A stretch of DNA of 64,000 nt from Planctomycetaceae bacterium (lineage in GTDB: Bacteria; Planctomycetota; Planctomycetia; Planctomycetales; Planctomycetaceae). The stretch covers positions 248,001 through 312,000 of the forward strand of contig JAWKUA010000004.1 in NCBI GenBank assembly GCA_041398785.1, given 5' to 3'. Position 1 is the stretch's first letter. Each line of letters starts with the position of its first letter. The position numbers and the translations under genes were made by a program. The notes under the pieces were generated by a model. The model did no database searches. It saw only the letters and a list, made by a program, of their open reading frames with translations, and was not told the origin of the DNA. Positions 47,541 through 56,714 of the stretch are shown here, in pieces.

Positions 47541-48620
47541 TTACGACTTCGGAACCACCAGTTTCAGAAATTCCGGCAGGTACTTTCGCCACAGCTTCCA
47601 TTCGTGGCCGCCATCAGTTTTCTTGTAAGTGTGCGTGATGCCAAGTTTCGTAAGTTGAGCTGTAAAGCCGTCGTTTCGATCCAGCAGGAAGTCGGACGTA
47701 CCGATTGGAATCCAGAAGTGTTTCAGCCGATTTGCGGATGGCTGCGGTCCGCTGAGCGACGGGTATTCGTTCACCAGCTCCTCTTCAGATCCGCCTGGCG
47801 TCGCCGCGCTGAAGGCCCCGATCGCGCTGAATGTGTCCGTATTCTTCAGTCCAGTGTCGATGGCGTGACCACCGCCCATTGACAGGCCGGCAATGAACCG
47901 CCCGTCGGCGTCGTGCTGGACGCGATAGGTGCTTTCCAGATATGGCAGCAGGTCGCGCGTCAGATCCTTTTCAAAGGCTTCGTTGTTCGTGCCGAAATAA
48001 TCATCCGGACGTTCGCCGAATTTCACCGGTACGGGGTGGCCAAACGGCATCGCGACGATGATGGGCTGAATCTCGCCCATTGCGATCAGGTTGTCGACGA
48101 TCAGGTGAGCTCTGCCGACTTCGGTCCACGCGGTTTCATCGTCGCCGTATCCATGCATCAACAGCAGCAGCGGATACAACTGATCGGACGTTTCGGAGTA
48201 ACCTGGCGGCGTATAAACCACGACTGGCCGAAGATGTCCGACGCTTGTCGACTGATAATAGCTGCGATGAACAATCCCGTGCGGTACGTCCTGAAATTCC
48301 GTCTGCAGCGGCGGCTGGCCAGGAATCTCCACCATGCTGGCGAGCGTAAACCACTTCTTGACCATGCGGTTTGACGGATCAATCATCCGCGTTCCGTCAA
48401 CAGTGAAGGAATAGTCGTGGATGCCGGCTTCCAGCGGCTTTGTTGTGGCTTCCCACAGCCCGGAGGCATCCTTCCGCAGCGTGAGCGTTATACCGGCGAT
48501 CGATGCGTCGACCGACTTTGCGGACGGCGCCTGCAGCCGCAGCGTCACGGCACCGTCGGGATGTACTTCGGGTGACTGAAAACTCTGGCTGTAACTTTCC
48601 GGTTGCGTCATCGAAACCAC
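47541..48620 (-). CDS. Alpha/beta-hydrolase esterase with N-terminal carbohydrate-binding-like (E-set) domain
   Basis: Residues 18-90 form a CBM48/E-set-like beta domain (VTLRLQAPSAKSVDASIAG, LEAGIHDYSFTVDGTRMIDP). Then an esterase D / enterochelin-esterase-like hydrolase: LYPLLLLMHGYGDDETAWTE (oxyanion region), FIAGLSMGGGHAIDTGL with nucleophile Ser, an acid in IGTSDFLLDRNDG, and His in DGGHEWKLWRKYLPEF. Relatives include acetyl-xylan and feruloyl esterases acting outside the cytoplasm. The frame extends upstream of the GTG 48620 with a signal-peptide-like stretch (RRGLCRLVLFSIVVS) but no ATG, GTG or TTG before it, so the true start is uncertain; ATG 48611 is another option. Confidence 0.82.
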   Translation of the reverse strand: MVSMTQPESYSQSFQSPEVHPDGAVTLRLQAPSAKSVDASIAGITLTLRKDASGLWEATTKPLEAGIHDYSFTVDGTRMIDPSNRMVKKWFTLASMVEIPGQPPLQTEFQDVPHGIVHRSYYQSTSVGHLRPVVVYTPPGYSETSDQLYPLLLLMHGYGDDETAWTEVGRAHLIVDNLIAMGEIQPIIVAMPFGHPVPVKFGERPDDYFGTNNEAFEKDLTRDLLPYLESTYRVQHDADGRFIAGLSMGGGHAIDTGLKNTDTFSAIGAFSAATPGGSEEELVNEYPSLSGPQPSANRLKHFWIPIGTSDFLLDRNDGFTAQLTKLGITHTYKKTDGGHEWKLWRKYLPEFLKLVVPKS

Positions 48621-48832
48621 AATACTGAAAAGAACCAGCCGGCAAAGGCCTCTCCGCGAGCGACGACTGCCGGTGACCCGGAACGGCCGGAATGGTTACG
48701 GACAAACACATGACGCGGCTCCTTTCTTCAAACGAAAAACCGGAGTCGCGATAACGAAATCGCGACCCCGGTGGTCTGGCAACTCATGAGTTTATCATCG
48801 ATCGCCGGAAAAGCGAACGGTGCGGCGACGCG

Positions 48833-49726
48833 CTACAAAGAAGTGACCGCGACAAGCCGATCCGTGTCGACTTCGCGAATTCGGACCGTGGCGGTCTTGC
48901 CGGGTTCGATAGTGCCCGACGGATTGACGCTGGATACCTCACCGTTGCGAACAACGTCGATACGAACGGAATAGTCGCATCGCTGACCGTTGTAGCGTGA
49001 CGGCACTCGGAATTTTCGCGTCGTCCCCGTTTCTGAAACCAGCTTGCCGCCGGAATAGATCTTTGCGTCGGCCGGAACTTCAAGCACCAGCAGCGCGTAG
49101 GTTGTGGGCTGTGGGCTGGCGGCCGTGGCAGCCACTTGAGAAGCGGCAGGACGGCTGCCGGACGTTGCCGCATACCCCGCTGCCGTCGAACCGTAAGCGG
49201 AGTAGCTCATTCCGTAGGAACCGGCGGACCCATACGAGCTGCTGTATCCGCCACCGTATGATCCGCCGCCGTACGAGCCGGATCCTCCGGTGGAGCCGTA
49301 TGAAGACCAGCTTCCGCCCGTTGATCCGTAAGAGCCACCCCACGACGAAGAGCCACCGAACGAGCCGCCAAACGATCCGCCGTGAGAATGCGATCGTCGC
49401 CGAGCTCGACGGCACTTGCGACAGTTGCACGTATCGCAGGCCGTGCAGGTATCATATGACCCACCAGCGGAACCGAAGGATCCACCGTCCGAACCAAATG
49501 AACCGCCGCCGGAACCGAAGGAGCCTCCCCCGGAACCGAATGACCCGCCTCCCGAGCCAAACGACCCGCCACCGGAACCGAATGATCCACCGCCCGAACC
49601 AAACGATCCTCCGCCAGAGCCGAATGATCCCCCAAACAGCCCGTGTTTTCCGGCTTCTGCTTCAGCGGACAGCACGAAGCCGGCCACAGTCAGCATCGCC
49701 AGCAATGCCACATACCTCTTCATCAA
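48833..49726 (-). CDS. Gly/Ser-rich exported protein with C-terminal TIGR03000-type domain
   Basis: A 297-residue protein with a signal peptide (YVALLAMLTVAGFVLSAEAE). From about residue 30 there are nine tandem GSFGSGG-type units, then a cysteine cluster CTACDTCNCRKCRRARRR, a second Ser/Tyr/Gly-rich part (GGSYGGGYSSSYGSAGSYG), and a C-terminal domain with VPADAKIYSGGKLVSETGTT, YNGQRCDYSVRIDVVRNGEV, the TIGR03000 pattern found almost only in planctomycetes. It is probably a surface or matrix-forming structural protein. The repeats at the DNA level (49480-49640) are near-identical 21-base units, so slippage could change their number. Confidence 0.85.
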   Translation of the reverse strand: MMKRYVALLAMLTVAGFVLSAEAEAGKHGLFGGSFGSGGGSFGSGGGSFGSGGGSFGSGGGSFGSGGGSFGSGGGSFGSDGGSFGSAGGSYDTCTACDTCNCRKCRRARRRSHSHGGSFGGSFGGSSSWGGSYGSTGGSWSSYGSTGGSGSYGGGSYGGGYSSSYGSAGSYGMSYSAYGSTAAGYAATSGSRPAASQVAATAASPQPTTYALLVLEVPADAKIYSGGKLVSETGTTRKFRVPSRYNGQRCDYSVRIDVVRNGEVSSVNPSGTIEPGKTATVRIREVDTDRLVAVTSL

Positions 49727-50180
49727 TCCTCCCCTCGATACAAGTTTCGCAGCCAGTCTAAACAGGGTTTTTCATTGCGACGATTTTCTCTATCACAAGT
49801 CCCCAATGACCCCAGACTCTAATAAACGCCTTCGGCATGTCAACTTAAATCGTCAAGGAGATCTGAGTCGATCGCGAGCTTTAAGAGGCGCCGGATGACT
49901 TGCACGACCGCCCGGGTACAAGCTGCCGCCTTGAAGCTCGCATCGCCCCCGCCGACCGTGAAGCGTCTGCACATGTCGCGGTGGAGTCGCCTCCCGTTGG
50001 CGTCGTGTCCAACGGGATTCAGCATCATTAATCCGCACGTTGGCACGCCGCGATCGGAAACGTCGCCCATGACAGTGGCAACGACAGAACGACCGTCATT
50101 CGTTCCCGATCCGGCCGTCGATTCGATAGAGTTCCCTGCGCGAGCGTACCGCCGACACTTCGAATGAAAGGACCGGTCTG
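49727..50180. other. Intergenic region between divergent genes
   Basis: This 454-base region contains the leaders of the minus-strand Gly/Ser-rich gene and the plus-strand redoxin gene. Frames in it show no domain or usable ribosome-binding site. AAAGGA at 50165-50170 is the redoxin ribosome-binding site. An AT-rich patch near 49765-49850 may hold the promoter of the Gly/Ser-rich gene. Nothing else recognisable. Confidence 0.45.
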
Positions 50181-51314
50181 ATGTTACGAACGACAGCAAT
50201 AACTTCTTGTGGGCTGCTTGTTTTTGCGTATGCACTGGTTCCGATTGCCGCGGCGAAGGACGTCGAACCGCTGGCGATCGGTTCAAAAATTCCGGACTTC
50301 AGTCTGCCTGCGGTCGACGGAAAAACGTATTCCGTCAGCGACTTCAAAGACGCGAAAATGCTGGTCGTGATCTTCACCTGCAATCACTGTCCAACCGCGC
50401 AGGCATATGAAGATCGCGTATTGAAACTCGACGCCGACTATCGCGATCGGGGAGTCAGGCTGATTGCGATTTCACCGAACGATCCGCTTGCGGTCCGGCT
50501 GGACGAACTGGGTTACACGGACGTCGGCGATTCTCTGGACGACATGAAGTACCACGCCAGGCGCCGGGGATACACGTTTCCGTATCTGTACGATGGCGAG
50601 ACTCAGCGTGTTTCAACGGCGTTTGGCGTGCTGGCGACGCCGCACGTGTTTGTCTTTGACAAAGACCGCCGACTGCGCTACCAGGGTCGGATCGACGATG
50701 AGGAAGTCAAGACGCCGACGTCCCACGATGCTCGTAATGCAATCGACGCACTGTTGGCGGGCAGGCCGGTTCCCGTGGAAACGACACGGGTCTTTGGCTG
50801 TTCCACCAAATGGGCCGACAAGCGAGATTCCGCCAGGCAGGCGGTGGAGAAATGGAATGCCGAACCGGTCGAACTGACAACGGTCGACGCAGCGAAGCTG
50901 AAGGAAATTGTTGCCAACCGGACGGAGAACTACCGGCTGGTCAACCTTTGGTCGATCACCTGCATTCCCTGCATCGCCGAACAGCCGGAGTTCGTCACGA
51001 TCAACCGCATGTATCGCGGCCGGCACTTCGAAATGTTCACGCTGAACACTGACGATGTGGAACGCAGCGACACGGCGCTGAAGTTTCTGAAGAAGAATAA
51101 GGTGTCGAGCGAAAATCTGATTTTCACCGGCGGCAGTCGTGACGAACTGGCAGAGATCGTCGATGCCGAATGGCAGGGGCCGTTACCGTATACCCTTCTG
51201 ATCGAACCCGGCGGAAAAATCGTCCGACGCTGGAAGGGTGAGATTGATCCGCAGGAAGTCAAGACAACTCTGGCGGACCTGCTCGGCCGCACTTACGCCA
51301 GCAGGAAGCAGTAG
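50181..51314 (+). CDS. Exported redoxin protein with two thioredoxin-like domains
   Basis: A signal peptide (TAITSCGLLVFAYALVPIAA) precedes an AhpC/TSA-like domain: IGSKIPDFSLPAVDGKTYSV, VVIFTCNHCPTAQAYED with a CNHC pair in the redox position, GVLATPHVFVFDKDRRLRYQ. A second thioredoxin-like domain from about residue 230 has LVNLWSITCIPCIAEQPEF (CIPC) and LPYTLLIEPGGKIVRRWKG. Proteins of this planctomycete type act in periplasmic thiol chemistry; substrates are unknown. The ribosome-binding site AAAGGA lies about 10 bases before the ATG. Confidence 0.88.
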   Translation: MLRTTAITSCGLLVFAYALVPIAAAKDVEPLAIGSKIPDFSLPAVDGKTYSVSDFKDAKMLVVIFTCNHCPTAQAYEDRVLKLDADYRDRGVRLIAISPNDPLAVRLDELGYTDVGDSLDDMKYHARRRGYTFPYLYDGETQRVSTAFGVLATPHVFVFDKDRRLRYQGRIDDEEVKTPTSHDARNAIDALLAGRPVPVETTRVFGCSTKWADKRDSARQAVEKWNAEPVELTTVDAAKLKEIVANRTENYRLVNLWSITCIPCIAEQPEFVTINRMYRGRHFEMFTLNTDDVERSDTALKFLKKNKVSSENLIFTGGSRDELAEIVDAEWQGPLPYTLLIEPGGKIVRRWKGEIDPQEVKTTLADLLGRTYASRKQ

Positions 51315-51341
51315 TGCGGCGTCAGGCGGCCTCGATAGGTC

Positions 51342-51405
51342 GTGTGCCACTGGCCGTGCCAGTGCTCTGCAACCTTGAACACACTGGCGCAGCCAGTGGC
51401 ACACA
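51342..51405. repeat. GTGCCACTGGC hairpin repeat, copy 2
   Basis: GTGTGCCACTGGCCGTGCCA, then GTG, loop, and return arm CACTGGCGCAGCCAGTGGCA, then CAC. It is nearly the same as 40071-40132. It sits between the convergent redoxin and zinc-ribbon genes, 28 bases past the redoxin stop, where it could also work as a bidirectional RNA 3' end structure. Confidence 0.8.
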
Positions 51406-51512
51406 TCAAAAATACGATGGACAAGGCAGTCGTCAGTGCCGGCCTGCGGACACGCCAGGTAGCAGTCTCGCCAAGGTGCGAATTGCTCGCCAACGCTTTG
51501 CGCGATCTGGAG

Positions 51513-52991
51513 TCACATTCCCGGGATCATGCTGAAGACCTTGTCGATGACGTCTCTCGGGATCGTCACGTTCAGTGTCACCACCGAGCCGCTGCTGGTG
51601 ACGGAGACGTCGTCGATCAGTCTCTGCGCAGCGTTTTTCAGTTCGTCGTTCACGAACGGTGACATCGCCATCTGCCGATCCAGGTTTCGTTTCGCATCTT
51701 CCAGGTCCCTGTCCGCCCGCTCGACGCTGGCAGTCGCCTGTGCGCGGCTGTTGCAATTGACCTGAAAGTTCAGTTCCGCGCTGCCGGAAAGATTGATTCC
51801 CATCGCAATGCCTTTTGCGTCTCTCTGCAGTGACGATCCCATTGGAGTACGAAACGTGGACCCGGCGGCGCCTGGTTCGCCGACAAGCAGGATGTCATAA
51901 CGGCTGCTGGCAAAGTCGAACTGACGAAAGCGATGTTGTTTCCCTTTCCCGTCGATCGCGGCAACCACCTGACTGCGCTGTCCGATGACAATCGTGCGGG
52001 AATCCGGCAACCATCCGTACCGGCCGTTGAGCGAATAGATCACTTCGCCGTTGTAGGTTTCCTCCGACCGGCCGCTGACCGACTGTGCCGCCAGCAAAGA
52101 GCCGGCAACCGGGACCCGCGTTCTGACCACCATCACGCCTCCGGAACCTGAGGGCAATCCGCCGAACATGCTGCCGCCCATGCCTCCCGAGCTGATCCCG
52201 AACGTCACGCTGTCGATGTCGCTCAGGTTGAGGCCCAGCTGCTGTCCCATCGCGGCGGTTGCATTTTGAAACGTCGGATTACCGGCGATTCGCTCGCGAA
52301 AGATTGCAGAACTGGCCACGTCGGCGACGTTGATCTTCATGAAGCCCGCGGTGTCTGAAGGCATGTAGGAAAGGTCGACGATGTTCCCGCCGATTCCGGG
52401 CAGAAACTTCCATGCAACGAGCCCCAGGCCTCCGATCGCAAACATTCCCACGACAACCGCGACGGCAATCGCCACGATCTGGCCGGTGTTGTTTGACGAA
52501 CGGCTCGTTCGCTTCTTCGGAGCTGACGGCGGCAGACCGGCGTCGTAGCCGAAGTCGTCGGCGCCGGTGAACGGATCGTCGTAGTCTTCGACGATGTTTG
52601 TGGTGTACGGGTTGTTGTGGATCTCGTCTGCATCGTCGTCGTACACTTCGGCCGCGACAGCGCGAGTTCGCCGTGCCGGCCGGGGTTCCGATGTGTTCTT
52701 TGGCTGTGGTTTTGGCTTCTTTCCGGCCTTCGGCGCGGAAGCGCGACGCATGGCCATCTTGGCGGCCCGCCTTGCCTGCGGTGACAAATCGGCGGCCGGC
52801 GACTTTGCGGGTGCCTGTTGACCGTCCGCTTGCGGTGCGGCGGCAGCAATTTCGGCGCTGGCGGCTCGCTGAGGCGCTCGGACGACGAAAACCGTCTTGC
52901 AGGTAGGACATCGCACCTGCTTTTCACGCTGAGATTCCGCCAGCCGAAGCTGTCGAGCGCAGCCGGGGCAGGAGATTTCAAACTTGTCCAT
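51513..52991 (-). CDS. Zinc-ribbon (MJ0042-type) single-pass membrane protein
   Basis: ATG 52991 begins MDKFEISCPGCARQLRL and continues to KQVRCPTCKTVFVV, an N-terminal two-CxxC zinc ribbon of the MJ0042 type. A long Ala/Pro/Lys-rich linker with acidic patches follows, then one membrane helix (IVAIAVAVVVGMFAIGGLGL, about residues 170-190) and an extracytoplasmic domain of roughly 290 residues (YMPSDTAGFMKINVADVASS, MGQQLGLNLSDIDSVTFGIS, TVTLNVTIP-like end). I do not recognise this last domain; planctomycete proteins of this layout are common and uncharacterised. The frame is open upstream to 53228 but without protein-like sequence. It is divergent from acnA with 256 bases between starts. Confidence 0.75.
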   Translation of the reverse strand: MDKFEISCPGCARQLRLAESQREKQVRCPTCKTVFVVRAPQRAASAEIAAAAPQADGQQAPAKSPAADLSPQARRAAKMAMRRASAPKAGKKPKPQPKNTSEPRPARRTRAVAAEVYDDDADEIHNNPYTTNIVEDYDDPFTGADDFGYDAGLPPSAPKKRTSRSSNNTGQIVAIAVAVVVGMFAIGGLGLVAWKFLPGIGGNIVDLSYMPSDTAGFMKINVADVASSAIFRERIAGNPTFQNATAAMGQQLGLNLSDIDSVTFGISSGGMGGSMFGGLPSGSGGVMVVRTRVPVAGSLLAAQSVSGRSEETYNGEVIYSLNGRYGWLPDSRTIVIGQRSQVVAAIDGKGKQHRFRQFDFASSRYDILLVGEPGAAGSTFRTPMGSSLQRDAKGIAMGINLSGSAELNFQVNCNSRAQATASVERADRDLEDAKRNLDRQMAMSPFVNDELKNAAQRLIDDVSVTSSGSVVTLNVTIPRDVIDKVFSMIPGM

Positions 52992-53247
52992 GCTGACCCG
53001 CCGCAGAAAAACTGATCGAGCGAAAACCGGCCGCGGGATTCTACTGGCATCCGAAATCTCATGCCATGTTTTCCGCCGTGATTCACGCCAGCCGGATGCC
53101 GCGACCGCCCGTTCGCCGGGACGCTGTATCCGGGGTGACTGCCCGGCCCTGGCAGGCTGTGTTCGAGCGCGGCGAATTGCGACTTGGACTGACTTGCTTA
53201 CAATCCGGCCGGAAACGTCCGGAATCACTCAACGACAAGTTCAGCCC

Positions 53248-56004
53248 ATGCCTTCTTCCAATCCCTTCGGCGCCGAAGCCACACTTTCTTCCGCCAGCGG
53301 TGACGTCCGTTATTTTCGACTTCGCAAGCTTGCCGAGGATGGTGTTGGTGACATCGACACGCTGCCGTATTCCATCCGAGTCCTGCTGGAAGCCTGCCTG
53401 CGACACGTGGACGACTTCATCGTTACCGCGGATGACGTCAACAACCTTGCGAACTGGAACGCACAATCGCCGGCCGAAGTGGAAGTGCCGTTCAAGCCGG
53501 GGCGAGTCGTTCTGCAGGACTTCACGGGAGTGCCCGCGGTCGTCGATCTGGCCGCGTTGCGAAGCGCCATGGTTCGGATGGGAGGTGATCCGACGAAGAT
53601 CAATCCGCTGGTTCCCTGCGACCTTGTCGTGGACCACAGCGTGCAGGTCGATGAGTTCGCCAGCCGACTTGCGCTGAAGCACAACGTGGAGATCGAGTTC
53701 GAAAGAAACGCCGAGCGGTATGAATTCCTCCGCTGGGGGCAAAAGGCGTTTCGAAATTTCAGCGTGGTGCCGCCGGCAACCGGAATCGTGCATCAGGTGA
53801 ATCTGGAATACCTGGCCAGCGTTGTGATGGTCACGGACGGAGTCGCTTACCCCGACAGTCTGGTCGGTACCGACAGTCATACGACGATGATCAACGGTCT
53901 GGGAGTCGTCGGCTGGGGCGTTGGCGGAATTGAAGCCGAAGCTGTGATGCTGGGGCAGCCGATTTACATGCTGACTCCGGAAGTCGTGGGCTTCAAACTG
54001 ACCGGCCGGCTTCCTGAAGGAGCCACCGCGACCGATCTGGTACTGACGGTGACTCAGATGCTGCGTGCTCACGGCGTTGTCGGCAAATTCGTCGAATTCT
54101 ACGGCGAAGGCATGGCAAAGCTGGGACTGGCCGACCGGGCGACTTTGGCCAATATGGCTCCGGAGTACGGCGCGACGATGGGCTTCTTCCCTGTGGATGC
54201 CGAGACACTTCGGTATCTGGAACGGACCGGCCGTTCGAAGGAACTGGTCGATCTGGTCGAACGCTACACGAAGGAACAGGGATTGTTCCGTACCGATGAT
54301 TCACCGGAACCGCGATTCAGCAGCTCACTGAGTCTGGACATGAATACCGTCGTGCCGTCACTGGCCGGTCCGAAACGGCCCCAGGACCGAATCATGCTGA
54401 CGGCGATGAAAAGTCAGTGGGAACAGGATCTGCGAAATGTCTTTGGCCGTCCGACTGCCGCAAAGGATTCAACGACGGAATCAATGGTGTCAGAAGGCGG
54501 CCCGACACCGGCGATGGCAACGGCGGAATCGCCGGCAAACGGAATGAATGGCGTGGAAATTGACGTCGACGGCGGGAAGGCCCGGATAAGAGACGGCCAC
54601 GTCGTCATCGCCGCCATCACAAGCTGCACCAACACCAGCAATCCCAGCGTGATGATCGGGGCCGGACTGCTGGCCCGCAATGCGGTCGAAAAAGGACTTC
54701 GGCAGAAGCCGTGGGTGAAGACCAGTCTTGCTCCCGGAAGTCGCGTTGTTACCGACTACCTGGAAAAATCCGGACTGAACGCTTCGCTCGACGCGCTTGG
54801 TTTCCAGACGGTTGGCTACGGCTGCACGACATGCATCGGAAACAGCGGTCCTTTGCCGAAGGTTGTTGGCGACGCCGTTGACAAGGGCGATTTGGTGGTC
54901 TCCGCCGTCTTGTCCGGCAACCGAAACTTCGAAGGTCGGGTCAATCCGCAGGTCAAAGCCAACTATCTGGCCAGTCCGCCGCTGGTTGTCGCCTACGCAA
55001 TTGCGGGTACGGTGGATATCGACATGGATAGCGAAGCGCTCGGTCAGGACTCCTCCGGCAATGACGTGTACCTGCGCGACATCTGGCCGAGTCAGCAGGA
55101 AATCGCCGACACGATCGCTTCGTCCATGTTGCCGGACATGTTCAAACAACAATATGGCCATGCCACCGAAGGGCCTCCCGAATGGCAGGCGATCAGAAGT
55201 TCCGACGGCGATCTCTACGAATGGAACCCCGACAGCACGTACGTTCAGGAACCGCCGTTTTTTGTCGACATGCCGACCGAACCGGCTCCGATTATGTCGA
55301 TCAACGGGGCGCGGTGTCTGGTGTCCGTGGGCGATTCGACAACGACCGATCACATCAGCCCGGCCGGTTCGATCAAGCCATCGAGTCCCGCCGGAAAATA
55401 CCTGCAGGAACAGGGAGTCGCCGTCGCGGACTTCAACAGCTACGGCAGCCGCCGCGGCAATGACCGAGTCATGACGCGCGGGACGTTTGCCAACATCCGC
55501 CTGAAAAACAAGCTCGCTCCCGGGACGGAAGGCAGTGTGACGATCCACTTTCCATCCGGCGAACAGACATCCATCTATGATGCCGCGATGAAATATCAGA
55601 AGGAAGGAACGCCGCTGATTGCTCTTGCGGGCGCTGAATACGGTACGGGATCGTCCCGCGACTGGGCGGCGAAGGGAACGTTTCTGCTGGGGATCAAGGC
55701 CGTCATTGCCACCAGCTTTGAACGCATTCATCGCAGCAATCTGGTCGGGATGGGAGTCCTGCCGCTGCAGTTCCGTGACGGCGAAAGTCGCGAGTCACTG
55801 GGTCTGGACGGCACGGAACTCTTCGATATTCGACTGGACGATAACCTGCAGCCTCGTCAGGCCGTCGAAGTTGTCGCCTGCCGCCCGGACGGCGAAAACA
55901 CGCACTTCGTCACGACCTGCCGCATCGATACGCCAGTGGAAGTCGTCTACTATCGCAACGGAGGAATTCTGCACACGGTGTTGAGGCAGTTGGCGAAGGG
56001 CTGA
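53248..56004 (+). CDS. acnA: Aconitate hydratase
   Basis: The 918-residue protein is a full-length AcnA/IRP-type aconitase: SIRVLLEACLRHVDDF, VPFKPGRVVLQDFTGVPAVV, VDHSVQVDEF, GTDSHTTMINGLGVVGWGVG, the 4Fe-4S ligands in ITSCTNTSNPSVMIGAG and YGCTTCIGNSGPLP, and the swivel-domain GAEYGTGSSRDWAAKGTFLL. It isomerises citrate and isocitrate in the TCA cycle. ATG 53248 is the natural start; the open frame extends to 52984 but crosses the divergent gene's leader. An acidic insert of about 30 residues (TESMVSEGGPTPAMATAESP) separates two core segments near residue 410. Confidence 0.96.
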   Translation: MPSSNPFGAEATLSSASGDVRYFRLRKLAEDGVGDIDTLPYSIRVLLEACLRHVDDFIVTADDVNNLANWNAQSPAEVEVPFKPGRVVLQDFTGVPAVVDLAALRSAMVRMGGDPTKINPLVPCDLVVDHSVQVDEFASRLALKHNVEIEFERNAERYEFLRWGQKAFRNFSVVPPATGIVHQVNLEYLASVVMVTDGVAYPDSLVGTDSHTTMINGLGVVGWGVGGIEAEAVMLGQPIYMLTPEVVGFKLTGRLPEGATATDLVLTVTQMLRAHGVVGKFVEFYGEGMAKLGLADRATLANMAPEYGATMGFFPVDAETLRYLERTGRSKELVDLVERYTKEQGLFRTDDSPEPRFSSSLSLDMNTVVPSLAGPKRPQDRIMLTAMKSQWEQDLRNVFGRPTAAKDSTTESMVSEGGPTPAMATAESPANGMNGVEIDVDGGKARIRDGHVVIAAITSCTNTSNPSVMIGAGLLARNAVEKGLRQKPWVKTSLAPGSRVVTDYLEKSGLNASLDALGFQTVGYGCTTCIGNSGPLPKVVGDAVDKGDLVVSAVLSGNRNFEGRVNPQVKANYLASPPLVVAYAIAGTVDIDMDSEALGQDSSGNDVYLRDIWPSQQEIADTIASSMLPDMFKQQYGHATEGPPEWQAIRSSDGDLYEWNPDSTYVQEPPFFVDMPTEPAPIMSINGARCLVSVGDSTTTDHISPAGSIKPSSPAGKYLQEQGVAVADFNSYGSRRGNDRVMTRGTFANIRLKNKLAPGTEGSVTIHFPSGEQTSIYDAAMKYQKEGTPLIALAGAEYGTGSSRDWAAKGTFLLGIKAVIATSFERIHRSNLVGMGVLPLQFRDGESRESLGLDGTELFDIRLDDNLQPRQAVEVVACRPDGENTHFVTTCRIDTPVEVVYYRNGGILHTVLRQLAKG

Positions 56005-56104
56005 TTTTCGATTCGTGCAGTGTCACAGGTGCCGGCACAGTTAGAATGAGGTCAAAACCAAACGTGGCTGGCACGTGGCTGAACTCTGCCAACGGGGGTG
56101 GCTG

Positions 56105-56662
56105 ATGTCGATATTTCAAAGCTCGGAACCAAAAGTGAAGGTCAGGTTGACCTACGATGATCTGGTCCAGTTTCCGGAAGACGGCAGGCGGCACGAGATC
56201 ATCGATGGGGTCCACTACATGAGTCCGTCCCCGGTTCCGTACCATCAGGTGCTCAGTCGTGAACTGCTGATCCAGCTCTGTGAGGCGTTTCGCGAGATTG
56301 GTCTCGGTCAGGTTTTTCACGCACCGATCGACGTTCAGTTCAGCGAACACGATGTCGTTGAGCCGGATCTGATCGTGGTTCTCAATGACAACCCCATCGT
56401 GACGGAAAGCAGAATCGTCGGCGTTCCGGATCTGCTGATTGAAATTCTGTCACCGTCCACATCCGACCGTGACCGGAATCTGAAGAAGCGGCTGTATGAA
56501 AGTTACGGCGCGCCGGAATACTGGATTGTCGACCCTGACAGGAAAGTTGTTCAGCAATACGTTTTTGAAGGCGCCGCCTACGCGGAACCGGTTTCGTGTC
56601 CGGAGCAGATCACATATCGGGGCGTCGACAATGTTGTGGTTGACCTGCTGAAGATCTGGTAG
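56105..56662 (+). CDS. Uma2 family (DUF820) putative restriction-endonuclease-fold protein
   Basis: The 185-residue protein shows the Uma2 layout: LTYDDLVQFPEDGRRHEIID, FHAPIDVQFSEHDVVEPDLI with the catalytic Asp, PDLLIEILSPSTSDRDRNLK with Glu, and KRLYESYGAPEYWIVDPD. The PD-(D/E)XK fold suggests nuclease activity, but most members have no known role; they are highly expanded in cyanobacteria and planctomycetes. ATG 56105 is preceded by GGGGGTGG, preferred over the ATG-like start at 56075. Confidence 0.9.
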   Translation: MSIFQSSEPKVKVRLTYDDLVQFPEDGRRHEIIDGVHYMSPSPVPYHQVLSRELLIQLCEAFREIGLGQVFHAPIDVQFSEHDVVEPDLIVVLNDNPIVTESRIVGVPDLLIEILSPSTSDRDRNLKKRLYESYGAPEYWIVDPDRKVVQQYVFEGAAYAEPVSCPEQITYRGVDNVVVDLLKIW

Positions 56663-56714
56663 CGGTCAGCGCAGCCGCTCGTCCATCCGCCCAGCCATCC
56701 ATCCGCGATAGCTG

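Noticed and set aside
49840..50286. 148-codon minus-strand frame in the redoxin leader
   Set aside because: It overlaps the redoxin signal peptide on the other strand, has no recognisable domain, and reads like chance frame in GC-rich DNA.
54490..55731. 413-codon minus-strand frame
   Set aside because: It is wholly antisense to acnA, whose motifs are unambiguous; long antisense frames are expected at this GC content.
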